Positions 31,801 to 39,667 of a stretch of 41,696 nt of DNA are shown in pieces. Numbering within the stretch: the stretch's first letter is position 1; each line of letters begins with the position of its first letter. The notes under the pieces were generated by a model. The model was not told the DNA's origin and searched no databases. It saw nothing but the letters and a program-made list of their open reading frames with translations. Both the position numbers and the translations under genes were made by a program. The stretch comes from Thermoplasmata archaeon. Its GTDB lineage: Archaea > Thermoplasmatota > Thermoplasmata > Lutacidiplasmatales > UBA184. Location of the stretch: positions 1-41,696 of the forward strand of contig JASHQF010000040.1 of NCBI GenBank assembly GCA_030037695.1. Reading direction: 5' to 3'.

Positions 31801-32177
31801 TCGGTCGCGCGGATGCCCGCGAGCGGCGTCCCCAGCACCTTCGTGCCCGAGCGGGAGAGCGCGCCGCGATCGGCGAGATCGATCCCGCAGTTGAGGGCGG
31901 TCTGGCCGCCGAACGACAGGAGGAGGCCGTCGGGCCGCTCCGCCTCGAGGATCGGGGCGACGAACTCGGCGAGCAGCGGCTGGAAGTAGACCTTCCCGTG
32001 CCGCGGCGGATCGGTCTGGAGCGTGGCGATGTTCGGGTTGACCACGACGGCGTAGACGCCGTCCTCCTCGAGCGCTTTCAGGCACTGGCTCCCGGAGTAG
32101 TCGAACTCCCCCGCCTCACCGATCTTGAGCGCTCCGCTGCCGAGCAGCACCGCCTTTGCGGGGAGCGACGGGGTCAT
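28860..32177 (-). CDS. carB: Carbamoyl-phosphate synthase large subunit
   Basis: The enzyme uses two ATP to make carbamoyl phosphate from bicarbonate and ammonia delivered by CarA, for pyrimidines and arginine. The 1105-aa protein shows the duplicated ATP-grasp architecture. The first half starts AVLLGSGALKIGEAGEFDYSG and contains GYPVMLRVAYTLGGKGGGVA. The second half has GAGPYRIGSSVEFDWSTMN and GYPVLVRPSYVLSGQAM. The C-terminal MGS-like domain (GGTAFLSVGGPHLKEE) is followed by an Arg/Pro-rich tail of about 30 residues that is longer than usual. The ATG overlaps the carA stop (ATGA), so the two chains are translationally coupled. Confidence 0.97.
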   Translation of the reverse strand: MTPSLPAKAVLLGSGALKIGEAGEFDYSGSQCLKALEEDGVYAVVVNPNIATLQTDPPRHGKVYFQPLLAEFVAPILEAERPDGLLLSFGGQTALNCGIDLADRGALSRSGTKVLGTPLAGIRATEDRARFVRTMARARVPTLPSHAVYSLDEARAAAEELGYPVMLRVAYTLGGKGGGVARDRAELEEAVARGLRASPVGQVLLERYVGTFKQIEYEVVRDARGNALTVCNMENVLGMRVHTGDNIVIAPSQTLTDAEYQRLRQAALRAVAACGIVGECNIQFCLDPESEEYYAIEINARLSRSSALASKATGYPLAYVAAKLALGYTLPELKNRITGVTTACFEPSLDYVVVKLPRWDLDKFERADRRLGPSMKSVGEAMGIGASFPEALAKAVRMADPRADLLPPRETRERPAILADLAAPTPQILSVVLEALRGGLDPAEVSATSWIDRWFVDALADVEATDRRLAAVPGGAIPAGLLRDAKELGFSDRAIGRAVRLDEESVRRLRLAAGIRPRVRMIDTLAGEWPARTNYLYLTYRGDADDVAPMPRGSALVVGAGPYRIGSSVEFDWSTMNLVDGLRAEGVAGVALLNSNPETVSTDYDRSDRLYFEEITLERIRDLHDFETFDGIVTCVGSQLAQNLTPLLAACGIRVLGTSPDAIDAAEDRARFGRLLETLGIPQPAWNAFTTIEEAERFADRVGYPVLVRPSYVLSGQAMRVLAGRADLARFLSRAARVSPEHPVVITKFVEGADEVELDAISDGERVLVAGILEHVEQAGVHSGDAIFCLPPRHTPPAVQAALVDAAGRLARTLHILGPFNVQFLVQGAAFQVIELNLRASRSLPFLTKAAGVPFLREAARAMLGRPLRREGVAELPPGRWGVKVPQFSFLQLSGSDPLLGVEMQSTGEVACFGPTFPDALVKALVATGVRLIPPGGTAFLSVGGPHLKEELLPVARRLRELGHKLAATEDTGAFLAARGLRAVRVLHKVSEPDRHPNVLEALDRGEIDLLLNVPLSLTQEKLERMLEDEYVLRRRTVELGIPLFTSLEAFSAYVEGVAWLEDHPLTVEPLYGTPEPGAPAQTEPARRRIPVVPRRRRARRPARR

Positions 32178-33319
32178 GCCTTGCGCCTCACCTTGCGGGC
32201 GAACTCGTCGAAGACGAAGCCGGCCTCCTGGGGCCCCGGATGCCCCTCGGGATGGCCCTGGAGCGCGAACGTCCTCCCCCGCCGGTCCCGCAGGCCCTCG
32301 AGCGTCCCGTCGTCCGGGTTCGACGCCCACGGTTCCAGCCCGGAACCGCCGAGCGAGGCGGGGTCGACGGCGTAGCCGTGGTTCTCGCTGACGATCAGCG
32401 CCCGACCGTCCGGGAAGCAGATCGTCTTGTTCTGGCCCCGGTGGCCGTACTTGAGCTTGAACGTCGAGCCGCCGCGCGATAGTGCGATCAGCTGGTGGCC
32501 GAGGCAGATCCCGAGCGTGACGAGCTCCCGGTTCGAGGGCCGACGCAGCTCCTCGACGACCGGGGCGAGGACCGAAGGGTCCCCCGGCCCGTTGCCGACG
32601 AGCAATCCCCGGACCGGACGGCCGTGCCAGCGCGCCGGTACCTCATGGTCGTGCGGCAGGCGGAGGACGCTCAGGCCCCGGTCGAGCAGCGCCCGGACGA
32701 TGCTCGACTTCACGCCGCAGTCGATCACGGCGACGAGCGGGCCGCCGTTGCGCGCGAGGAACGTCGGGCGACGGGGGGAGACCTCCCCGACGAGGTCCTC
32801 CTCGGCGTACGCGGGCGCCCGCGCGAGCTCCGCCCGGAGCTCCTCGTCCGTGGGGCGGCGCTCGGAGCGACCGACGTCGAGGACCGCGCGCAGGACGCCG
32901 CGCGCCCGGAGGTGCTCGGTGAGCCGACGGGTGTCGACCCCCCGGATCCCGGGGACGCCGGCGCCGCGCAGCCAGTCGTCGAGCGACCGGTCCATCGCCC
33001 AGTGGTGGGGCCGCGTCGTGCCCCGCACCACGACCCCACGCACCTGGAGCTCCGGGCTCTCGAGGAGCGGGAGGCCATCGTGGTCCCGCGAGGCCGGCGA
33101 CGGGACCCCGTAGTTCCCGAGGAGGGGATAGGTGAACGCGAGGATCTGCCCCCGGTACGACGGATCGGTGAGCGCCTCGGGATAGCCGACCATCCCCGTG
33201 GAGAAGACGGCCTCCCCGGTCCGACGCGTCGTCGCCCCGAAGCCGATCCCCTCGAACCGCGTGCCGTCCTCGAGAAATAGCGTCCCCCGCAGCGGCGCGT
33301 CGACCGCGTCGGCGGGCAC
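32174..33319 (-). CDS. carA: Carbamoyl-phosphate synthase small subunit (glutaminase)
   Basis: CarA hydrolyses glutamine and channels ammonia to CarB. The 381-aa protein has the CPSase small-chain N-terminal domain (TLFLEDGTRFEGIGFG, FSTGMVGYPEALTDPSY, GIRGVDTRRLTEHLR) and a class I glutaminase domain. The nucleophile Cys lies in GICLGHQLIALSRGG and the His-Glu pair in QGHPEGHPGP. GHRGQNK and SENHGYAV are also present. The start is GTG; a TATA-like GCGTTAAGG lies about 43 nt upstream, suggesting a short leader. It is the first gene of carAB. Confidence 0.97.
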   Translation of the reverse strand: MPADAVDAPLRGTLFLEDGTRFEGIGFGATTRRTGEAVFSTGMVGYPEALTDPSYRGQILAFTYPLLGNYGVPSPASRDHDGLPLLESPELQVRGVVVRGTTRPHHWAMDRSLDDWLRGAGVPGIRGVDTRRLTEHLRARGVLRAVLDVGRSERRPTDEELRAELARAPAYAEEDLVGEVSPRRPTFLARNGGPLVAVIDCGVKSSIVRALLDRGLSVLRLPHDHEVPARWHGRPVRGLLVGNGPGDPSVLAPVVEELRRPSNRELVTLGICLGHQLIALSRGGSTFKLKYGHRGQNKTICFPDGRALIVSENHGYAVDPASLGGSGLEPWASNPDDGTLEGLRDRRGRTFALQGHPEGHPGPQEAGFVFDEFARKVRRKA

Positions 33320-33357
33320 GTCCGTCGGGAACCCGACGCGTGCGAGGAGGTCCGCGG

Positions 33358-33367
33358 TCCTTAACGC
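33358..33367 (-). promoter_or_regulatory. TATA-like promoter of carAB
   Basis: The minus strand reads GCGTTAAGGA, centred about 43 nt before the carA GTG. This would leave a leader of roughly 15 nt, slightly more than its leaderless neighbours. Confidence 0.45.
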
Positions 33368-33465
33368 TTGCCGTCGCGCCGGTCCCGCGCCGGGCCCGGA
33401 GCCCGGGCCGGGGCGTTCCGCGCCCCGGGCGAGCCATCAAATCTCCCGCTCGGCGTGCGACCCCC

Positions 33466-34461
33466 GTGACGGGGCTGCCCCGCCTCAAGGACTCGTACGA
33501 CTTCGTGATCCTCGGCGGGGGTCACGCGGGGCTGCAGGCCGCGGTCAAGGCCGCGCTCCTGCGCAGAACGGCCGCGGTGATCGATCGCGGGCCGAAGTAC
33601 TCGCGTTCGTACTACGCCCCGAAGATGGCGAACATCCCGGGCTTCCCGGAGGGGATCTCGGGCCACGAGCTCCTGGACCGCCAGCTCGCGGCGGCGCGGG
33701 GCCTCGGCGACTGGATCGACCTGTTCTCGCCCGGGGTCGCGCTCGGGGCCGAGCGCGCCGACGACGGCTTCCGCGCGTCGTTCGACTGGCTGCGGCAGCG
33801 GCTCGTCGCCCGGGGCCGGGCCCTGGTCCTCGCGCTCGGGGTCGTCGACCGGATCCCCGAGGTCGGGGGCAAGATCGACCCGATCTTCCCGTGGGCGAAC
33901 CAGGCGATCGTCGACTTCTGCATCCTCTGCGACGGCCACGACCTCGCCGGCCGGTCCGTCGGGGTGATCGGCCACGACGCGTTCGCGGCGCGCACGGTCC
34001 TGGACGTCCTCGCGTTCGCTCCGAGCTCCGTCGAGCTGCTCACGCACGGTCGGCCGTTGTTGGACGGCGCCGACGAGACGGAGCGCGGGCAGCTCGCCGG
34101 GGAACTCGCCCAGCGCCGGGTCCCGATCGTCCCGGCCGAGATCGTGGGGTTCGACGAGATCCGGGAGCACCGGTTCGGGGTCCGGTTCGCCGACGGGAGC
34201 CATCGCTCCTACGATCGGGGCTTCTCCGCGCTCGGCTGGTACGAGCGGCACGCGGCGGTCCCGCGCTCGCTCGGGGCCGCCTTCGACGCGGACGGCTACG
34301 TCCTCACCGACGACGACAGCCGGGTCTTGAGCGCCGGGGACGGTCGGCCGATCCCGGGGCTGTACTGCGCGGGGGACCTCGCCCACGGCTGGAACCAGAT
34401 CCCCGAAGCGTGGGCGGCCGCGGAACGGGCGGTCATCCACGCGTGGGCCGACTTCCTGTAG
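33466..34461 (+). CDS. Thioredoxin-reductase-like flavoprotein
   Basis: The 331-aa protein has an N-terminal FAD-binding fold (DFVILGGGHAGLQAA, where most relatives have GGGPAG), an NAD(P)-type second domain (GRSVGVIGHDAFAARTVLD) and, between them, the redox-active motif CILCDGHD, which fits the CxxCDG of thioredoxin reductases. The C-terminal FAD motif GLYCAGDLAHGWNQIPEAWA is also present. It probably reduces a thioredoxin-like partner. The thioredoxin-fold gene at 28.2 kb is one local candidate but lacks a CxxC. The GTG at 33466 is chosen because the FAD motif follows within 15 residues. Confidence 0.85.
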   Translation: MTGLPRLKDSYDFVILGGGHAGLQAAVKAALLRRTAAVIDRGPKYSRSYYAPKMANIPGFPEGISGHELLDRQLAAARGLGDWIDLFSPGVALGAERADDGFRASFDWLRQRLVARGRALVLALGVVDRIPEVGGKIDPIFPWANQAIVDFCILCDGHDLAGRSVGVIGHDAFAARTVLDVLAFAPSSVELLTHGRPLLDGADETERGQLAGELAQRRVPIVPAEIVGFDEIREHRFGVRFADGSHRSYDRGFSALGWYERHAAVPRSLGAAFDADGYVLTDDDSRVLSAGDGRPIPGLYCAGDLAHGWNQIPEAWAAAERAVIHAWADFL

Positions 34462-34470
34462 ACCGGACGG

Positions 34471-35214
34471 TCACGCCGCGCGGGCGGCCCGCAGGACGCC
34501 GAGCCGCTGCGCCAGCTCGGGGAGGTCGCGGGTCACGGCCGAAGCGCCCGCGGCGAGGAACCGCTCGGCGGAGCTCCCCGCGTCGCGGCCCTCGCCGGGG
34601 TCCGGGAGGACGGCGTAGAAGCGGACCCGGGAGCGGGCCGCACATTCCGCGTCGATGAGGTGGTCTCCCACGTACAGGGCCCGGTCCAGCGGGACGCCCA
34701 TCTCGTGGAGGAGGGAGAGGAGCGCCTCGGGGGACGGCTTCGCCGGACCGGGCGAACTGCGACTCCTGAGGTACGCGAAATAGCCGTCCAGGCCCGTGGC
34801 GCGCAGCGCCGCCCGCGCGAACGACTCCGAGCTCCGCGTGAGCAAGCCCGTGCGGAACCCGCGGCGCACGAGCTCCGCGAGGAGCTCCGGGGCGCCGGGC
34901 CGGGCCACGGTCCGCGGGAGCGCCTCCATCTCGATCGCGTCGATCGCCCGCGTGTACTCCGCCTCGAACCGCCAGATCTGGCCGTCGGGGGCCCCCGCGA
35001 CGCGAAGGTCCTCCCGGGCCCCTTCCACGATGCGGTGGATCGGAAGGTCGAGCGTGAGCCGCCCGGGCGCCACGCCGTGCCGCTCGGCGAGGCGGATCAC
35101 CTCGGCGCGCATCCGGCGGAAATCGTGGCGCGAGAGGACGAGGGTCCCGTCGAGATCGAAGACGATCCCGAGGAACGACTCGAGGTAGGCGGGTTCGGTG
35201 GTCCGGGCCGTCAC
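34471..35214 (-). CDS. HAD-superfamily phosphatase (phosphoglycolate-phosphatase-like)
   Basis: The 247-aa hydrolase has all four HAD motifs: FDLDGTLV with the nucleophile Asp (motif I), LLTRSS (motif II), KPSPEALL with the Lys (motif III) and YVGDHLIDAECA with two Asp (motif IV). The cap between motifs I and II is helical, as in the Gph/beta-phosphoglucomutase subclass. The substrate is unknown. It is convergent with the flavoprotein gene (9-nt gap). The GTG start sits about 39 nt from a TTAACG box on the minus strand. Confidence 0.9.
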   Translation of the reverse strand: MTARTTEPAYLESFLGIVFDLDGTLVLSRHDFRRMRAEVIRLAERHGVAPGRLTLDLPIHRIVEGAREDLRVAGAPDGQIWRFEAEYTRAIDAIEMEALPRTVARPGAPELLAELVRRGFRTGLLTRSSESFARAALRATGLDGYFAYLRSRSSPGPAKPSPEALLSLLHEMGVPLDRALYVGDHLIDAECAARSRVRFYAVLPDPGEGRDAGSSAERFLAAGASAVTRDLPELAQRLGVLRAARAA

Positions 35215-35248
35215 GGTAGGGCCCCCGTCCCCCGTGCGGGGGGACCCC

Positions 35249-35258
35249 CGTTAAGAGT
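35249..35258 (-). promoter_or_regulatory. TATA-like box before the HAD gene
   Basis: The minus strand reads ACTCTTAACG, centred about 39 nt before the HAD GTG. Confidence 0.4.
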
Positions 35259-35285
35259 TTGCCTCGAGCGGAAGTCGGCCCCGGC

Positions 35286-35576
35286 TCACGGGCCCTGGTG
35301 GTAGGCGAGCCCGAACCAGGTCCCCTGCGCCCGATCGAACGTCGTGCCGCACTGGTAGCAGAAGAAGACCCGGGCGGGCGGCTCCTTGGGCTCGAACTCC
35401 ATCGCCCGGCCGCACACCGGGCAGGCGAGCTGGGTCCCGATCTCGCCGAGGCCGTGCCAGAGGTCGCGCCGGCGATCGAAGACGACCCCGTCGAGGGCGC
35501 AGACGAAGATCGGGTACGGCACGTCCGGGGAGGCGGGGCCGACCATCGGACGCGCGCAGCGGGGGCAGAACACCAC
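35286..35576 (-). CDS. Double zinc ribbon protein of unknown function
   Basis: The 96-aa protein has paired Cys knuckles: FCPRCARPM with FVCALDG as one possible ribbon, and ACPVCGRAM with FFCYQCGTTF as a second. Both are followed by similar aromatic/acidic segments (VFDRRRDLW and TFDRAQGTW), so it may be an internal duplication. The role is unknown. It lies 28 nt downstream of the methyltransferase gene on the same strand and is probably in its operon. The start is GTG at 35576. Confidence 0.7.
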   Translation of the reverse strand: MVFCPRCARPMVGPASPDVPYPIFVCALDGVVFDRRRDLWHGLGEIGTQLACPVCGRAMEFEPKEPPARVFFCYQCGTTFDRAQGTWFGLAYHQGP

Positions 35577-35604
35577 CGACCCGAGCGCCCGTCCCGCGAA
35601 GAGC

Positions 35605-37107
35605 CTAGCGGCGGCGGAGGGTCACGACCGATTCCCGTAGCTCGAAGCTGCGCCGCTGGCCGCTCCGTCGCCGGCGCGCCACGTCGACCGCCTCGATCTC
35701 GAGGCCGAGCCGGGCCCCGATCCGGGCGAGCAGGAGATCGCCCGGGACGTACGTGCCCGCGAGCAGGGAGTCCCCCAGGACGATCACGAGCCGACCTCCG
35801 GTCGAGAGCGCGTCGCGCAGGCGGGCGAGCACCGGCAGGAGATCGTCGAAGTACTTGCGCACGACCGCGTGCATGTCGTCCCGGCGGTACGTCCCCTTGC
35901 GTCGGACGTTGTCGCGGATCCGCGAGAGGATCGTCCCGAGCCACGGGTCCGGCGCGCCGGCGAGGCCGAGATGCGCCGCCGTCTCCGAGCGGGGGAGGTT
36001 GTCGCAGGCGACCTCAACCCGGCGGAGCGCCGCCAGGTCGGCGTACGAGTGCGCGTAGCCGAGCCAGGCGAGGTCGAGCTTGTAGTTCATGACGTAGTCC
36101 ATCCCGTTGACGTACGGCGGGCTGGTCACGACCAGATCGACCGACCCGGGGGGCAGCTCGAGCGAGCGGGCGTCCTGGGCGATCAGGCGGGCGGGGGGAC
36201 CCCACCGCGCGCGGTCCGCGCCGAGTGTCCGCAGGTCGTCCCGCATCTCCCCGATCCGCCGCTCGAACCGCGCGATCGGGGCGATCGTCTCCGCCGGCGG
36301 GCCCCTCGCGTAGCCGAGGCAGGGGGACCGGTGGAGGCGGCTCGAGGGGATCAGGATCCCCCCGAAGGCGACGCGGACCGCCTCGGCGACCGGGGTCCCC
36401 TCGGGGGGGAGCGCCCGCCGGAGGCGGAGCAAGCCGCGCAGGGCCCGGGGGTCGAACTGCTGCGCGGTCCGGTGGAGGAACGGCGCGGGGTCCGCGGGGC
36501 CGCGCTCGGCCGCCCGGATCGTGCGGCGCGCGGCGGACACGAGCGCCGTCGGAGAGAGCTCGAAACGGCTCTTGACCCGAGCGGCGAGGAGCGCCGGCGG
36601 GAGGATCTCCACGCCGATCGCGCGGGCCCCGGCCCGGCGCGCTTCGACGACCGTTGTCCCGCTGCCGGCGAACGGGTCGAGCACGGTCCGCCCGCGGATC
36701 TCCCCCCCGTGGACGAGCACGCCGCGGACGAACTCGGCCGAGAAGCCTTGGACGTACGGCCACCAGCGATGGACGGGCTCGGTCTCGTTCGACCGGAACG
36801 TGATCGGTCCGTCCCAACGACCGAGCCGAACGCCGTTCTCCCGGAGGAACCGCTGCTCGTACGTGCCGGGGCCCTCGAAGTCGTCCCGCCCGACGAGATC
36901 CTCGTAGGCCCGCAGCATCCACAGGCCCCGCCCCACCCGAAGGACCTCCCCGCGGACCGCGAGCTCGTCCAGGGCGGCCTCGATCGGTCCCGGCGCGGAC
37001 GCTAGTCGCGTGGCGAGCTGTCGGGCGGTAGCGCCGAGGGCGCCGCTCTCCACGAGCGCGCGGCGGAGCGCGACCGGGAACGCGCCGGATCCGGAACGGC
37101 TAGGCAT
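35605..37107 (-). CDS. wHTH-fused DNA (N4-cytosine/N6-adenine) methyltransferase
   Basis: The 500-aa protein has an N-terminal winged-helix-like region (about residues 11-65: ATARQLATRLASAPGPIEAA, then ELAVRGEVLRVGRGLWML) and a C-terminal Rossmann methyltransferase. The SAM motif I is VLDPFAGSGTTVVEA (142-156) and the catalytic motif IV is VTSPPYVNGMDY (327-338), which marks amino-methyltransferases acting on N4-C or N6-A. No restriction endonuclease is encoded nearby, so it looks like an orphan enzyme; an RNA target is possible. The ATG at 37107 overlaps the end of the CHAD gene by 8 nt. Confidence 0.85.
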   Translation of the reverse strand: MPSRSGSGAFPVALRRALVESGALGATARQLATRLASAPGPIEAALDELAVRGEVLRVGRGLWMLRAYEDLVGRDDFEGPGTYEQRFLRENGVRLGRWDGPITFRSNETEPVHRWWPYVQGFSAEFVRGVLVHGGEIRGRTVLDPFAGSGTTVVEARRAGARAIGVEILPPALLAARVKSRFELSPTALVSAARRTIRAAERGPADPAPFLHRTAQQFDPRALRGLLRLRRALPPEGTPVAEAVRVAFGGILIPSSRLHRSPCLGYARGPPAETIAPIARFERRIGEMRDDLRTLGADRARWGPPARLIAQDARSLELPPGSVDLVVTSPPYVNGMDYVMNYKLDLAWLGYAHSYADLAALRRVEVACDNLPRSETAAHLGLAGAPDPWLGTILSRIRDNVRRKGTYRRDDMHAVVRKYFDDLLPVLARLRDALSTGGRLVIVLGDSLLAGTYVPGDLLLARIGARLGLEIEAVDVARRRRSGQRRSFELRESVVTLRRR

Positions 37108-38008
37108 GCGGAGTGCCTCCCGGCGGCCCCGAGGGCTTGTCCACCGCACGGGCGGGGAGCGCCGGGCGGGCGAGATGCCCCCGGACCCTCGCGCGTTCCC
37201 CCCGCCGGCGGGCCCGGAGGCGGCGGGCGACCGCCGAGGCCTCGAGCCCGGGCGGCAGGGTCGCGAGCGCCACGTCGAGGTCGTGGATCCGGCCGAGCCG
37301 GTCCTGAAGCCCCTTCATCCCGTCCGATCGTGCCCGATGCCCGGGAGAGCCGAGCGCCCCGGCGAGGCTCGTGAGCTGGCGATGCTGGCGGATCCGGATC
37401 CGCAACCGATGCAGCCGATCCGGGGTCGGGGTCTTCTGCGCGCGTCGCAGCGCCTTGCGCAGCTTGCGCTCGAACGCGGCCGCTTCCCGCTCCCAGCCGC
37501 GAGGGACCTCCGCGCTCGCTCCCCGACGGAGCGGCCGCGCGAGGGCGTCGCGGGCTTGCCCGAGCGCGCCGGCCCCCCGCGCGGTGTGAAGGTAGGCCTT
37601 CAGGAGCTCGCGCGCGGTTCGGGCGTCGTCGCGCATTCGGGCGAGGAATCGCTCCAGCCGTCGCCGCTCCCCGGCCGGGGCGGCCCGAGGGAGCTCCGAC
37701 ACCAGGAGCGCGGCGGTCACGTCCCGGTCGCGCACGCGGCCGACGAGGCGTGCGAGACGGCGCAGCCGCTTCACGACCGGTCGGGTCCGCGTCGCGTCCA
37801 CGGGGGGAAGGAACCTCGCGAAGATCCCGAGGGAGATCGCCAGTCGGCGCATGTCACGGTGCAGGTCGTGGAGCAGGGCCGGGCTCGGGTGCGCCTCGTG
37901 GATCGTCCGGCCCACGAGCTCCTCGACCCGATCGACGAGCCCCTCGACCTCCTGGCGGACCCGCAGGGAAGCGACGGGCCGCGGGGGGGCCCGGGGCGCC
38001 GCGGGCAT
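37100..38008 (-). CDS. CHAD-domain protein (putative polyphosphate binder)
   Basis: The 302-aa protein is almost all helices rich in Arg, Lys and His. It carries the CHAD pattern twice, with conserved His and basic residues in LLHDLHRDMRRLAISL, the RVRDRDVTAAL segment, and a second copy DRLHRLRIRIRQHRQL and LGRIHDLDVAL. CHAD domains are helical bundles that bind inorganic polyphosphate. The divergent neighbour is a Ppx/GppA exopolyphosphatase, which supports this reading. A GTG at 38023 would add five residues (MGGGS); the ATG at 38008 is preferred. Confidence 0.88.
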   Translation of the reverse strand: MPAAPRAPPRPVASLRVRQEVEGLVDRVEELVGRTIHEAHPSPALLHDLHRDMRRLAISLGIFARFLPPVDATRTRPVVKRLRRLARLVGRVRDRDVTAALLVSELPRAAPAGERRRLERFLARMRDDARTARELLKAYLHTARGAGALGQARDALARPLRRGASAEVPRGWEREAAAFERKLRKALRRAQKTPTPDRLHRLRIRIRQHRQLTSLAGALGSPGHRARSDGMKGLQDRLGRIHDLDVALATLPPGLEASAVARRLRARRRGERARVRGHLARPALPARAVDKPSGPPGGTPHA

Positions 38009-38082
38009 CGAACCCCCTCCCACCCGAGCCGGCAGGTAAGCGATTCGGTCCGCCGCCTCGCCCGAGACGGCCCGGGCGAACG

Positions 38083-38090
38083 GGTTTATC
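38083..38090 (+). promoter_or_regulatory. TATA box of the ppx operon
   Basis: GGTTTATC is centred about 24 nt before the ppx GTG and is the clearest promoter signal of the divergent CHAD/ppx gap. A weaker minus-strand CGCTTACC at 38037-38044 may serve the CHAD gene. Confidence 0.55.
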
Positions 38091-38110
38091 CCCGACGCCG
38101 CTCCGGCATC

Positions 38111-39667
38111 GTGGCCCGCCGCGCCGTCCCGGCCCCGGCCGTCCGGGTCCGCTCCTCCGCCGCACCCAGTACGATCGGCGTGATCGATCTCGGGTCGAAC
38201 ACCGCGCGGTGCGTCGTCTTCGAGACGTCACGGGCGCGCACCGTCCGGGCGGTCTTCGAGACGAAGGAGGCGCCCCGGCTCGGTCTGGACACACGCTCCG
38301 ACGGCGCCCTCGCGCCGGCCGCGGTCGCCCGAGGGCTGAGCGCGATGCGGAAGTTCTCCCGCACCTTGCGCGTGCTCGGCGTCCCCCGCACGATCGGGGT
38401 CGCGACGAGCGCCGTGCGGGACGCGCCGAACGGGCCCGCCTTCGTCCGTCGCGTGGCTACGGCGACCGGGGTCTCGCTCCGGATCCTGTCCGGGGCGGAG
38501 GAGGCGCGGTACGCCTACCTCGGGGTCGCCGGATGGAGCGAGCTCGGGGACGACCTCGTCTGCGATCTCGGCGGAGGCTCGCTCCAGCTGATCGCCATAC
38601 GCCACCGGGTCGCCGACGGCTCGGTCAGCCTGCCGCTCGGATCGCTGCGGCTCTCCCGGCGGTTCCTCGATCACGACCCGCCGAAGCGACGGGAGCTCGA
38701 TCGGCTGCGAGCGCACGTACGTCGCACCGTCCGCGACGCCGTCGAGGCCCTCGGAGGCCGGGCGGACCGGTTGTTCGGCGTCGGCGGGACGGTGCGGGCG
38801 CTCGCGCGGGCCTCGATCGAGCTGCGGGGGTTCCCGGTGCGGCGGGTCCACGGCTACCGGCTCTACGGCCACGACCTCGAGGCCCTCGACGAGCTCCTCG
38901 GCCCGATGCCGGCGGCGAAGCGCCGCTCGGTCCCGGGGATCGGGGGGGACCGGGCCGACGTCGTCCTCGCCGGCCTCGTGGTGCTCGAGGAACTCATGCG
39001 GGCGGTCGGCACCGACGCTACCGTCGTCTCGGGGGCCGGTATCCGCGAGGGGATCGCCCTCGAGGCGATCGGGGCCTCCCTGCCGGCCGCGGCGGAGGAG
39101 CTCGTCGAGCGGTCGGTGACCGCCGCGGCCGAGGCGCTCTCGTTCCGTCGGGACCACGGCCGGACCGTCGCGGAGGCGGCCCTGGCGCTGTTCGACCTCT
39201 TGCGGCCGCAGCACGGATGGGGCCGCAGCGAGCGGCTCGCCCTACGGGCGGCCGGAGGGATGCACGATGCCGGGATCGCGGTCGACCTGTGGAACCACGC
39301 GCAACACTCGTCGTACCTGCTCCAGAACTACCCGGTCGCCGGGCTCGATCCGCGCGAGGTCGTGCTCGCCGCCATGGCCGCGTACCTCCACGAGGGCGGC
39401 GAACCCCCGTCGGACTGGAAGCGCCGGTACCTCCCCGTCCTCGTACCCGCGGACCTCGAGGTCGCCGTCCAGCTCGGGGCGATCCTCCAGCTCGCCGAGC
39501 TGGTCGGCGGGGCCCGTCCGCGGTTCCGGCTCCGGCGGGGGGGTCGCACGCTGTCGGTGGGCTTTTCTGCGGGGTCGGGCTCGGCGCCGTCCTCGCGATG
39601 GCTGGAGAAGGCGCGCAAGCCGATGGAGCGGGTCTTCGACCTCGAGGTGGTCCCGCGTGAACGCTGA
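38111..39667 (+). CDS. ppx: Exopolyphosphatase/GppA-family phosphatase with HD-like domain
   Basis: The 518-aa enzyme removes terminal phosphate from polyphosphate or pppGpp. The ASKHA-type N-terminal half has phosphate loops IDLGSNTARCVVFE (25-38) and CDLGGGSLQLIA (151-162) and the catalytic segment ILSGAEEARYAYLGV (E130/E131). The C-terminal half resembles an HD domain with His385-Asp386 in GMHDAGIAVD and His396 in WNHAQHSSYLLQN, as in full-length Ppx. It opens an operon with two thymidylate-kinase-like genes. The GTG at 38111 suits the TATA spacing; the long frame upstream is not coding. Confidence 0.93.
   Translation: MARRAVPAPAVRVRSSAAPSTIGVIDLGSNTARCVVFETSRARTVRAVFETKEAPRLGLDTRSDGALAPAAVARGLSAMRKFSRTLRVLGVPRTIGVATSAVRDAPNGPAFVRRVATATGVSLRILSGAEEARYAYLGVAGWSELGDDLVCDLGGGSLQLIAIRHRVADGSVSLPLGSLRLSRRFLDHDPPKRRELDRLRAHVRRTVRDAVEALGGRADRLFGVGGTVRALARASIELRGFPVRRVHGYRLYGHDLEALDELLGPMPAAKRRSVPGIGGDRADVVLAGLVVLEELMRAVGTDATVVSGAGIREGIALEAIGASLPAAAEELVERSVTAAAEALSFRRDHGRTVAEAALALFDLLRPQHGWGRSERLALRAAGGMHDAGIAVDLWNHAQHSSYLLQNYPVAGLDPREVVLAAMAAYLHEGGEPPSDWKRRYLPVLVPADLEVAVQLGAILQLAELVGGARPRFRLRRGGRTLSVGFSAGSGSAPSSRWLEKARKPMERVFDLEVVPRER

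Noticed and set aside
28078..32085. 1335-codon minus-strand open frame over carB
   Set aside because: It is a shifted shadow of carB with Arg/Pro/Gly-rich sequence; carB in the neighbouring frame has full ATP-grasp motifs.
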